From: Cladorhizidae sp. MBARI D1340-BT2
Taxonomy: Eukaryota; Porifera; Demospongiae; Poecilosclerida; Cladorhizidae
DNA length: 64,000 bases
Direction of reading: 5' to 3'
Assembly: GCA_028752905.1 (NCBI GenBank)
Contig: JAQNBH010000014.1
Coordinates: forward strand, 33,260,640-33,324,639
The number at the start of each line of letters is the position of its first letter. Within the stretch, counting starts at the first letter, position 1. Below are positions 47,801-56,300 of this stretch, one piece after another. The translations under genes were made by a program, and so were the position numbers. Below the pieces are notes generated by a model. The model was not told the DNA's origin. It did not search any database and worked only from the letters and a program-made list of their open reading frames with translations.

Positions 47801-48858
47801 TGAAGCGCTCCAACCTCCATAGAAACCACTCTGAGGTGCGAAGTGCAAAAAAATTAAAAATGGTACGAGTGGCTAGAGGAAGCTCTAGAGTACACAAGGA
47901 GTATATTGAGCAGGCGTGAAAAATTTATTACCTGGTCAAGCGCGCGGTTGGAAAATTGAAGGCGTCGCCTCGTCAACGCCTTCAATTTTCCAACCGCGCG
48001 CTTGACCACGTTAATAAATTTTTCACGCCTGCTCAATATACTCCTTGTGTACTCTAGAGCTTCCTCTAGCCACTCGTACCATTTTTAATTTTTTTGCACT
48101 TCGCACCTCAGAGTGGTTTCTATGGAGGTTGGAGCGCTTCAGGTTTTTGTGGTCACTCCGCTTTAGGGTCTAGTAACTTGCCTATAGTTATACCTATGAA
48201 ACACATTTTAGTATCAAAAGAGAGCACACAGAGAGACCTATCTTTTGAGCTATATATCAAGTCCATACCATGAAGTTTGCAGAATCTACTGAGCTCTAAA
48301 GTTGTAACCACAGGTAAAAAAAAATTTAAAAAAAAAATGCAGATGTCCCCCCTTAATGGTCAATTTTTAATTAAGAATTAGAAATGCAGAAAGCTTGGGC
48401 AGGTGGTTTTGAGGCCCCAACTTTGGCTGCCTGTACCTTGGCTATGGTTGTACCTATGCATCAGTTTTTACACAATAATGAGCTGAAACTTGAAATGCAG
48501 TTAGTATAATGGTCAAGGAAAATGGGGGAAGGGATAAATTAAGAAAAAGGTCTACTCTTTAATAGTCACTATATATGCAAAACTAATGACAGGGATGCAC
48601 CCTCATTTGGTAATTCACACTGTATTGCTATAGTGACCAGATGCGCAATAAAGGAGCCTTCGTCACTCTCAGCAAAGACCTCACACCTCACTTCACCACC
48701 TTTGAGGCGGTAGTAAGTTATATGCTGTTGCTATAGTGATATGAGAGTATCACACACACACTCACACACAAATTGATCTTTTTCCTTTCGTCTCCTAGCC
48801 TCACCCTAAAGTCAAGCCAATGCAATATGCCAATCCTCTCTTCTCTCCCTTCTTATGA
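23865..48858 (+). CDS. PPP5C: Serine/threonine-protein phosphatase 5 (PP5), 13 exons, complete
   Basis: PPP-family phosphatase whose N-terminal TPRs bind Hsp90 and autoinhibit the catalytic domain. Exons: 23865-23961, 29642-29811, 32616-32835, 34443-34561, 38610-38675, 40518-40616, 41374-41479, 43122-43264, 44232-44360, 44576-44660, 44782-44875, 48634-48712, 48799-48858. Phases join throughout to 488 codons (human 499). Three TPRs span about residues 17-118 ([23 protein letters not shown]). Catalytic motifs: GDIHGQ (D233, H235), GDFVDRG (D262), GNHE (N294, H295), HGG (H343), SKRGV (R391), RSHEV (H418), all offset by nine from human. TPR clamp positions read K24, K66 (Arg in human), K89, R93. 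Introns 5 and 11 have GC donors (GCAAGT); the rest are GT-AG. The exon 9 donor (gttagg) was chosen by alignment length. Introns are full of minisatellites, yet the frame is intact, so the gene looks functional. Confidence 0.95.
24472..24811. repeat. Long inverted repeat with 24-bp tandem units in both arms
   Basis: Arms 24472-24595 and 24687-24811 are near-perfect reverse complements around a loop of about 90 bp. Both arms contain a 24-bp tandem unit (gtttaggacaaatgactcgt + tcct on the right), which continues on the right to about 24900. The transcript of PPP5C intron 1 would fold here into a hairpin of about 120 bp. Confidence 0.85.
25028..26623. repeat. 28-bp minisatellite
   Basis: About 57 copies of gagaacctactgcatgcaca + tgtacagt in PPP5C intron 1. 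Units contain the self-complementary words tgcatgca and tgtaca. Variants are agt/aag at the unit boundary and a 26-bp form ending acat. Confidence 0.97.
26884..27985. repeat. 39-bp minisatellite (open on both strands)
   Basis: About 28 copies of ggtaacactagctctgtgta + tctcacatgaagtatccat in PPP5C intron 1. Two interleaved variants (cacatgaag / cacctgaag) and ctgcgtat / ctgtgtat changes. Since 39 is a multiple of three, frames of 425 (plus) and 351 (minus) codons stay open; these are repeat artefacts. Confidence 0.97.
28770..29545. repeat. 23-bp minisatellite and adjoining 50-bp repeat
   Basis: About 25 copies of cctagaatagccctagcctt + tgt with a shorter cctagatagt variant, to about 29340. 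Then about three copies of a 50-bp unit (catgactagggcaggtagct ... gctgtggtca) to 29540. The second array ends about 95 bp before PPP5C exon 2. Confidence 0.93.
29800..30060. repeat. Degenerate repeat grown from the PPP5C exon 2 donor
   Basis: About eight imperfect copies of a 25-30 bp unit built on attaaggtcagttgccatgg. The first copy is the true exon 2 end and donor (AAG/gtcagt at 29811/29812). Later copies repeat donor-like taaggtcagt, or taaggccagt where the donor GT is lost. Several keep a palindromic gttgccatgggcaac. Confidence 0.75.
30555..32570. mobile_element. Fold-back element copy 1, hosting a 43-bp minisatellite
   Basis: The left arm (about 30555-30720) and right arm (about 32400-32570) are inverted and share diagnostic blocks with the copies at 45327 and 47590, such as agctcaaaagataggtctct and tgtgtgctctctttt. 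Arms are diverged, suggesting an older copy. The centre is filled by the 43-bp array. It ends about 45 bp before PPP5C exon 3. Confidence 0.75.
30937..32326. repeat. 43-bp minisatellite seeded in a fold-back element
   Basis: About 32 copies of gagcagagcttcctctagcc + acagatactaatgaccccaccta. The segment agagcttcctctagccac also occurs in the arm of the element at 47590-48352, so the unit derives from the element. Some units lack the agcagag duplication. Confidence 0.95.
32980..33917. repeat. 60-bp minisatellite
   Basis: About 15 copies of a 60-bp unit (agcaggactgttggtggatg, attatcactactagagtgtg, tgtagctctggtgtgcagtg) in PPP5C intron 3. Units are nearly invariant. Open frames of 433 and 323 codons (minus) and 242 codons (plus) are artefacts of the period. 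Confidence 0.97.
34110..34335. repeat. Polypyrimidine C/T tract
   Basis: About 190 bp of ctctctcccctcccct-type repeats followed by a run of C and CA dinucleotides, within PPP5C intron 3 and about 110 bp before exon 4. One strand is pure purine and could form a triplex (H-DNA). Confidence 0.9.
34595..35125. repeat. 40-bp minisatellite
   Basis: About 13 copies of ttcatggccaccctatgagc + agcacctctttgctcaagcc, beginning about 35 bp after the PPP5C exon 4 donor. Confidence 0.95.
35110..36169 (-). other. Acidic open-frame fragment antisense in PPP5C intron 4
   Basis: Minus-strand frames 35790-36167, 35312-35824 and 35106-35342 read through an acidic segment ([20 protein letters not shown]) into the 75-bp array, then into a Ser/Thr/Lys-rich tail ([14 protein letters not shown]). 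The array repeats the 25-residue piece [20 protein letters not shown]..., so the repeat seems to have grown from a protein-like segment. A fragment of a nested gene or a transposon is possible. I cannot name the family. Confidence 0.3.
35385..35960. repeat. 75-bp minisatellite
   Basis: Nearly eight copies of a 75-bp unit (gagtgagtcatcctctatcc, agtcatcagtgcagacatca, tagaactctattatgagcaa, ggcaaggcacagatt), almost invariant. In PPP5C intron 4. Confidence 0.95.
36248..36548. repeat. 64-bp repeat carrying YY1-like sites
   Basis: Nearly five copies of a unit with gagctggacagggagatggc and ccacagtggccgccatcttg. Three copies keep GCCGCCATCTTG, the reverse complement of the classic YY1 site AAGATGGCGGC; one has gcctccatcttg. 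Confidence 0.9.
36648..38152. repeat. 54-bp minisatellite with higher-order structure
   Basis: About 27 copies of catcccctatgtgcctggcc, tcagtgatggtggcccagtc, ctgtgggtgtgtag. Unit variants differ by ccca/cccca and by an extra tttag. The order of variants repeats with an offset of 560 bp (a tagtttagcacccc unit at 37026 and again at 37586), showing block duplication. Confidence 0.97.
38153..38609. other. PPP5C intron 4, unique 3' end
   Basis: Unique sequence between the 54-bp array and exon 5; ends in a short (ttg)n tract and acag acceptor. No gene seen. Confidence 0.6.
38694..39665. repeat. 19-bp minisatellite
   Basis: About 50 copies of acaccatcaccacacctac with ccacgcctac and ccatgcctac variants, starting 18 bp after the GC donor of PPP5C exon 5. 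Three units make 57 bp, so all plus frames give His/Pro/Thr-rich open frames (up to 362 codons, one running on from exon 5). These are artefacts. Confidence 0.97.
39744..40206. repeat. Inverted repeat in PPP5C intron 5
   Basis: An arm of about 85 bp at 39744-39828 (catcaaatctttggcttatt ... gaagatgcatcc) is repeated in inverse orientation at 40124-40206 with few mismatches. The spacer of about 295 bp contains triplicated aagggtcacctctccc. Confidence 0.8.
40735..41300. repeat. 68-bp minisatellite in PPP5C intron 6
   Basis: About eight copies of a unit with caatagctctatggggacac, acactggaccaacaccacac and tgggttgaggcaggttgaag. Two further units occur in opposite orientation in intron 9 (44396-44526). 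Confidence 0.95.
41733..43004. repeat. 25-bp minisatellite
   Basis: About 51 copies of ccactggcactcttagtgac + ctgaa in PPP5C intron 7. Positional variants are tagcgacc, tagtgacc, tagtgatc and ctaaacc. Confidence 0.97.
43290..44005. repeat. AT-rich tandem repeats of PPP5C intron 8
   Basis: Irregular copies of tagtagtttactagttcact + acagt to about 43840, rich in the palindrome actagt. Then about five copies of a 27-bp unit (ctctaatagttatgactgca + ttagcta) to 44000. Confidence 0.88.
44396..44526. repeat. Two inverted copies of the intron 6 68-bp unit
   Basis: cctacttcaacttgcctcaa ... gtgtccccatacagctattg and a second unit; these are reverse complements of the 40735-41300 units. Located in PPP5C intron 9. 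Confidence 0.9.
45327..46308. mobile_element. Fold-back element copy 2 (PPP5C intron 11)
   Basis: Arms 45327-45720 and about 46018-46308 are inverted copies of each other and of the element at 47590. The right end is gtccccccTTAA (TTAA at 46309-46312); the left TTAA has decayed to ttac. The centre is replaced by about 300 bp of unrelated DNA, whose right edge (ttacccctgattgagaatccctg) resembles a hAT-type terminus. A fragment of another copy's centre (ttttccaaccgcgc) abuts on the left at 45298. Confidence 0.8.
46309..47192 (+). pseudogene. piggyBac-like element fragment (acidic N-terminus only)
   Basis: The sequence after TTAA at 46309-46312 (cactcttcccggtgtaagcg, then the palindrome gcgccatatggcg) resembles piggyBac termini. 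ATG at 46523 opens a frame, split by a GT-AG intron (exons 46523-46763 and 46936-47192), for 165 residues: an acidic start ([18 protein letters not shown]) and a Ser/Arg-rich tail. This resembles the N-terminal region of piggyBac-derived proteins. The catalytic DDD domain is absent and no right terminus was found. The family call is tentative. Confidence 0.45.
47590..48352. mobile_element. Fold-back element copy 3, complete and TTAA-flanked
   Basis: A 763-bp near-perfect palindrome. Ends are GGGGGGACATCTGCAT and its complement, each bounded by TTAA (47586-47589 and 48353-48356), as expected for a piggyBac-type target duplication. Arms of about 380 bp meet near 47970 with almost no loop. No coding capacity (a 60-codon minus frame at 47854-48036 reads through the palindrome). 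Arms are nearly identical, so this is the youngest copy. It ends about 280 bp before PPP5C exon 12. Confidence 0.88.
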
Positions 48859-49195
48859 CTAGCACTGCTGGAGCTTCTGTGCCAGCGATTCCAACTACTA
48901 CATTTGGATAATTGGACATATTTTTCAACTTTTAACTTTATTTATAAGCTAGCTAACGTAATGTAGTAGGCTTTATTGCTATTTATGTTCATACTGATGA
49001 ACAAAGGAGATCATCAGATATGAATTTTCCATGTTACCATAACAACTAACTACCATAACAACTAACTACCATAACAACTAACTAGTATCTCGCCCCATTG
49101 TAATAACTACTCTCCATAACCCGCACATCAGGAACACTTTACCGGGTCTGATTAAAGTTGGATGATTAGTCTACTAGCTACCCAAGTGGTTGGCA
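48859..49195. other. PPP5C 3' flank
   Basis: 3' untranslated and intergenic sequence. No canonical AATAAA is obvious soon after the stop codon. A short taccataacaactaac repeat (three copies) lies near 49035-49083. Confidence 0.55.
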
Positions 49196-52100
49196 CATTG
49201 AGAGTAGGGCAAGACTCACATCCACATTGAGAGTAGGGCAAGACTCACATCCACATTGAGAGTAGGGCAAGACTCACATCCACATTGAGAGTAGGGCAAG
49301 ACTCACATCCACATTGAGAGTAGAGCAAGGCTCACATCCACATTGAGAGTACGGCAAGACTCACATCCACATTGATAGTAGAGCAAGGCTCACATCCACA
49401 TTGAGAGTAGGGCAAGACTCACATCCACATTGAGAGTACGGCAAGACTCACATCCACATTGAGAGTACGGCAAGACTCACATCCACATTGAGAGTAGGGC
49501 AAGACTCACATCCACATTGAGAGTAGGGCAAGACTCACATCCACATTGAGAGTAGGGCAAGGCTCACATCCACATTGAGAGTAGGGCAAGGCTCACATCC
49601 ACATTGAGAGTAGGGCAAGACTCACATCTACATTGAGAGTAGGGCAAGACTCACATCCACATTGAGAGTAGGGAAAGACTCACATCCACATTGAGAGTAG
49701 GGCAAGGCTCACATCCACATTGAGAGTAGGGCAAGACTCACATCCACATTGAGAGTAGGGCAAGGCTCACATCCACATTGAGAGTAGGGCAAGACTCACA
49801 TCCACATTGAGAGTACGGCACATCCACATTGAGAGTAGGGCAAGACTCACATCCACATTGAGAGTAGGGCAAGACTCACATCCACATTGAGAGTAGGGCA
49901 AGACTCACATCCACATTGAGAGTAGGGCAAGACTCACATCCACATTGAGAGTAGGGAGTAGGGCAAGACTCACATCCACATTGAGAGTAGGGCAAGACTC
50001 ACAGACATTGAGAGTAGGGCAAGACTCACATCCACATTGAGAGTAGGGCAAAACTCACATCCACATTGAGAGTAGGGCAAGGCTCACATCCACATTGAGA
50101 GTAGGGCAAGACTCACATCCACATTGAGAGTAGGGCATGACTCACATCCACATTGAGAGTAGGGCAAGACTCACATCCACATTGAGAGTAGGGCAAGACT
50201 CACATCCACATTGAGAGTAGGGCAAGACTCACATCCACATTGAGAGTAGGGCAAGACTCACATCCACATTGAGAGTAGGGCAAGACTCACATCCACATTG
50301 AGAGTAGGGCAAGACTCACATCCACATTGAGAGTAGGGCATGACTCACATCCACATTGAGAGTAGGGCAAGACTCACATCCACATTGAGAGTAGGGCAAG
50401 ACTCACATCCACATTGAGTACAAGACTCACATCCACATTGAGAGTAGGGCAAGACTCACATCCACATTGAGAGTAGGGCAAGACTCACATCCACATTGAG
50501 AGTAGGGCAAGACTCACATCCACATTGAGAGTAGGGCAAGACTCACATCCACATTGAGAGTAGGGCAAAACTCACAGACATTGAGAGTAGGGCAAGACTC
50601 ACATCCACATTGAGAGTAGGGCAAAACTCACTTCCACATTGAGAGTAGGGCAAGGCTCACGACTCACATCCACATTGAGAGTAGGGCATGACTCACATCC
50701 ACATTGAGAGTAGGGCAAGACTCACATCCACATTGAGAGTAGGGCAAGACTCACATCCACATTGAGAGTAGGGCAAGACTCACATCCACATTGAGAGTAG
50801 GGCAAGACTCACATCCACATTGAGAGTAGGGCAAGACTCACATCCACATTGAGAGTAGGGCAAGACTCACATCCACATTGAGAGTAGGGCAAGACTCACA
50901 CCACATTGAGAGTAGGGCAAGACTCACATCCACATTGAGAGTAGGGCAAGACTCACATCCACATTGAGAGTAGGGCAAGACACATCCACATTGAGAGTAG
51001 GGCAAGGCTCACATCCACATTGAGAGTAGGGCAAGACTCGCATCCACATTGAGAGTACAAGACTCACATCCACATTGAGAGTAGGGCAAGACTCACATCC
51101 ACATTGAGAGTAGGGCAAGGCTCACATCCACATTGAGAGTAGGGCAAGACTCACATCCACATTGAGAGTGGGGCAAGACTCACATCCACATTGAGAGTAG
51201 GGCAAGGCTCACATCCACAATGAGAGTAGGGCAAGGCTCACATCCACATTGAGAGTAGGGCAAGACACATCCACATTGAGAGTAGGGCAAGACTCACATC
51301 CACATTGAGAGTAGGGCAAGACTCACATCCACACTGAGAGTAGGGCAAGGCTCACATCCACATTGAGAGTAGGGCAAGACTCACATCCACATTGAGAGTA
51401 GGGCAAGACACATCCACATTGAGAGTAGGGCAAGGCTCACATCCACATTGAGAGTAGGGCAAGACTCACATCCACATTGAGAGTGGGGCAAGACTCACAT
51501 CCACATTGAGAGTAGGGCAAGGCTCACATCCACAATGAGAGTAGGGCAAGGCTCACATCCACAATGAGAGTAGGGCAAGGCTCACATCCACAATGAGAGT
51601 AGGGCAAGGCTCACATCCACATTGAGAGTAGGGCAAGACTCGCATCCACATTGAGAGTAGGGCAAGGCTCACATCCACATTGAGAGTAGGGCAAGGCTCA
51701 CATCCACATTGAGAGTAGGGCAAGACTCACATCCACATTGAGAGTAGGGCAAGGCTCACATCCACATTGAGAGTAGGGCAAGACTCACATCCACATTGAG
51801 AGTAGGGCAAGACTCACATCCACATTGAGAGTAGGGCAAGGCTCACATCCACATTGAGAGTAGGGCAAGACTCACATCCACATTGAGAGTAGGGCAAGGC
51901 TCACATCCACATTGAGAGTAGGGCAAGGCTCACATCCACATTGAGAGTAGGGCAAGACTCACATCCACATTGAGAGTAGGGCAAGACTCACATCCACATT
52001 GAGAGTAGGGCAAGACTCACATCCACATTGAGAGTAAGGCAAGACTCACATCCACAATGAGAGTAGGGCAAGACTCACATCCACATTGAGAGTAGGGCAG

Positions 52101-52303
52101 GGCTCACATCCACAATGAGAGTAGGGCAAGACTCACATCCACATTGAGAGTAGGGCAAGACTCATCCACATTGAGAGTAGGGCAAGGCTCACATCCACAT
52201 TGAGAGTAGGGCAAGACTCACATCCACATTGAGAGTAGGGCAAGGCTCACATCCACATTGAGAGTAGGGCAAGGCTCACATCCACATTGAGAGTAGGGCA
52301 AGG
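49196..52303. repeat. 29-bp minisatellite, about 3.1 kb
   Basis: About 107 copies of cacattgagagtagggcaag + actcacatc, with aagact/aaggct and tagggc/tacggc variants and occasional truncated units. Intergenic, between PPP5C and the hAT remnant. Confidence 0.97.
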
Positions 52304-52399
52304 CCACACTGTGTGTTGAAAGTAAACTGTGGGGAAAACCGTACACCAGTTAGCAAAATATTATCTACTTATTCAATAAACTTTCTCCATAATCAGCTT

Positions 52400-53190
52400 G
52401 GATCTATTCACTGAACATTTCGGCATTCTCATCTTTATAAAACATTGATTGTCGTGTCAACTGTCAACTGACAGTTTGTTGAGAACTAATTTGTGAGCCG
52501 ACAATAAACTCAACAGAGAAGAACACAAATAATGTTATTAGGTTGGTACAGTCTGGAGTCATGCTACAATGGTGATGATGGAGTCATGCTACCATGGTGA
52601 TGATGCAAGTGAGAGAGTCATGCTACCATGGTGATGATGCAAGTGAGAGAGTCATGCTACCATGGTGATGATGCAAGTGAGAGAGTCGTGCTACCATGGT
52701 GATGGTGCAAGTGAGAGAGTCGTGCTACCATGGTGATGGTGCAAGTGAGAGAGTCATGCTACCATGGTGATGGTGCAAGTGAGAGAGTCGTGCTACCATG
52801 GTGATGGTGCAAGTGAGAGAGTCGTGCTACCATGGTGATGATGCAAGTGAGAGAGTCGTGCTACCATGGTGATGGTGCAAGTGAGAGTCGTGCTACCATA
52901 GTGATGGTGCAAGTGAGAGAGCCGTGCTACCATGGTGATGGTACAAGTGAGAGAGTCGTGCTACCATGGTGATGATGCAAGTGAGAGAGTCATGCTACCA
53001 TGGTGATGATGCAAGCGAGAGAGTCATGCTACCATGGTGATGATGTAAGTGAGAAAGTTGTGCTCAAGTGAGGCTATGCGGAGAGCCATGCTAAGTGCTA
53101 AGCTAAAACAACTTGAAGTTAATTCTCAACAAACTAAGTTGACATACGAATTGACAATGACCTTGATCAACTTTATACTTACTCTCAACG
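52400..53190. mobile_element. MITE-like inverted arms around a 34-bp array
   Basis: Imperfect inverted arms: cagtttgttgagaactaatt at about 52470-52490 and aattctcaacaaactaagtt at about 53120-53140, with further matches outward (attgtcgtgtcaac / gaattgacaatgac). They flank about 15 copies of a 34-bp unit (gagagtcatgctaccatggt + gatgatgcaagtga) at 52555-53070. The element boundary is not resolved. Confidence 0.55.
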
Positions 53191-53369
53191 TTTCGACACT
53201 CCAAGTCTCTTCTTGTAATTGAGGCCTGTCAGTTTTTTACAACAAAAATCTTAAAATAGACACTTAATTCGCAGCTGCTTTTTACAACTTCACATCAAAG
53301 GTGAGGTGTTCATTGATTAGAAGGCTCTAGAAAACTAGAACATGTGCTCATGTCACAGTTAAGATTACT

Positions 53370-56300
53370 ATGGATATCATGAAATATTTCTCTCAAAGTC
53401 AACCTAGTACCAGTCAAGCATTCAGTACCAGTCAAGTATCTGTGAGTCATTGTAGGAGTGATAGCAGTGGTGAGTCTGACTCAGAGCAATGCAACTACTG
53501 ATGTTGTAGAATCTGAGATAGCATCTTGTCCTCAAGCCAAAAAGCACTAGTTATCTGCAAGCGAGAAGAGAAGATGGTATGATGCACGCCTCTCTTACAA
53601 ACGTGAATGGGAAATTAGGTATCCTTGGGTTTCCTGTACTGATAGCAATGAAGGAATGTTCTGTACACTATGCCAGAAATGGAGGTATCCTTCTGCAGGA
53701 TCCAGGGGTGCATGGACTACCATGGGGCTAACTGACTGGAAACATGCTACAGAGTTGCTCAAAGTCCATGCTGGGTCAAAGTGTCACAAGGATGCAGCTA
53801 CTGCTGCGCTAGCATGGCTCATCAGGCAGAGAGAGAGGAGAGTGTTCTTGAACTACACTGTGCAGCTGCTGCTAAAGAACTAGCAGAGAAAAAGCAGCAG
53901 AATCGTGAGATTTTGATGAAGTTGTTCAGATCAGTGTACTTCATGGTCAAGAATAGACTCCCACATTGTTCACTATATATACCCTCAACTTGTCGCGCTA
54001 CAGATTGCTAATGGAGACAAGTTGCTTGAACAGCACATCAAGCAGAACCCAGGCAATGCTCAGTATACGTCAAAATTTAGCGCAAATATGCTGCTAAATC
54101 TCTTGATACTTGGCGTGACAAGCAGCTTATACGTAGTGTGCAGTCAAGTCCCTGCTTCTCCATTGGCTGACAAGAGTGCCAGGACATTTCATCTAATGAA
54201 GAGTTGTCAATCTGCTTCCGTTGGATCGTAAATGGATGTTCAGAAGAGCACCTTCTTGACATCCTTCACATCAAGGCTACTGACGCTGCAACAATTACTG
54301 ATACTCTCATTTCGTTTATGAGCCAAAAGAATCTTGACATTACAAAATTAGTTGGTCAAGGCCATGACGGAGCTGCAGTGTTTGGACGTGTTAAGGGAGT
54401 GGCCAAGAGAATGCGTACACACTCTGCACATGCTGTCTACATTCACTGCACATGTCACAGACTACAGTTAGCCTCCCTTCAGGCAACTGATTCTGTACTA
54501 TATAGCAATTAAGACACCATGACCAATTTATCCCAAGAAAGTGGAAGCTCTCAAAGAAGCACTGAATATGCCAGAGCTGAAAGTTGTGAAGCCAAATGAT
54601 ACTAGGTGGTTATCTCACGAGCGCTGCCTGCGAGCTATTCGCAAGGAACTACCAACTTTGATAACAACTTTACATCATCTCTATGAATCATCCGGTGATG
54701 CAGAGGCATATGGCCTTGCTGTCGTCCTTAGCTCCTTTTCAGGTGTTGCTAGTGTCATTTTACTGGCAAAGGTACTTACTTGACTTACTTTCAAAACTCA
54801 ACCAAAGGCAAGCAACTGACTTTAGCAGGTTACTTGACATCATAAGAAAGGAGCTGAAGGAAGCAGGAGCTGATGGTGTTCGGAAGTGACTTTGGCTTGT
54901 TGATGAACTGGAAGAAGAATATATGGGGTCGTTGTCAGGAGAGGAGATCCCCACACATGACACAGCGGTGAAACGTTTACTCATCAGTCTGTACCATAGT
55001 TTCAGGCCTCAGTTGCTGTGCCGTACATTGACACTTTGCTCTCAAACATGGAAAGTGGTTTCTCCAATGTTGTTGTAAAGCTTCTTGTTTCTTACTCTGT
55101 CTATAATCCAGGCCATCAGATGGAAATCTTCCTGGGGATGGAAAAGAAGAAATTTTATCTTTGGCTCAATTTTATGGCAGTGAAGCAACAGTGAGCTATG
55201 ATGGTGGAACATACACTTCCCCCCTCCTCTTCTTAACAAGGATATGGCAGTGAAGCAACAGTGAGCTATGATGGTGGAACATACACTTCCCTCCTCTTCT
55301 TAACAAGGATATGGCAGTGAATCAACAGTGACCTATGATGGTGGAACATACACTTCCCCCCTCCTCTTCTTAACAAGGATATGGCAGTGAAGCAACAGTG
55401 AGCTGTGATGGTGGAACATACACTTCCCCCGTCTTCTTAACAAGGATATGGCAGTGAAGCAACAGTGACCTATGATGGTGGAACATACACTTCCCTCCTC
55501 TTCTTAACAAGGATATGGCAGTGAATCAACAGTGACCTATGATGGTGGAACATACACTTCCCTCCTCTTCTTAACAAGGATATGGCAGTGAAGCAACAGT
55601 GAGCTGTGATGGTGGAACATACACTTCCCCCCTATTCTTAACAAGGATATGGCAGTGAAGCAACAGTGAGCTATGATGGTGGAACATACACTTCCCTCCT
55701 CTTCTTAACAAGGATATGGCAGTGAAGCAACAGTGAGCTATGATGGTGGAACATACACTTCCCTCCTCTTCTTAACAAGGATATGGTAGTGAAGCAACAG
55801 TGACCTATGATGGTGGAACATACACTTCCCCCCTCTTCTTAACAAGGATATGGCAGTGAAGCAACAGTGAGCTGTGATGGTGGAACATACACTTCCCCCC
55901 TATTCTTAACAAGGATATGGCAGTGAAGCAACAGTGAGCTGTGATGGTGGAACATACACTTCCCCCCTATTCTTAACAAGGATATGGCAGTGAAGCAACA
56001 GTGAGCTATGATGGTGGAACATACACTTCCCTCCTCTTCTTAACAAGGATATGGCAGTGAAGCAACAGTGAGCTATGATGGTGGAACATACACTTCACTC
56101 CTCTTCTTAGCAAGGATATGGCAGTGAAGCAACAGTAACCTGTGATGGTGGAACATACACTTCCCCCCTCCTCTTCTTAACAAGGATATGGCAGTGAAGC
56201 AACAGTGAGCTATGATGGTGGAACATACACTTCACTCCTCTTCTTAACAAGGATATGGCACTGAAGCAACAGTAACCTGTGATGGTGGAACATACACTTC

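Noticed and set aside
49196..52303. CRISPR-like array of 29-bp repeats
   Set aside because: Units are contiguous with no unique spacers, and the locus is eukaryotic.
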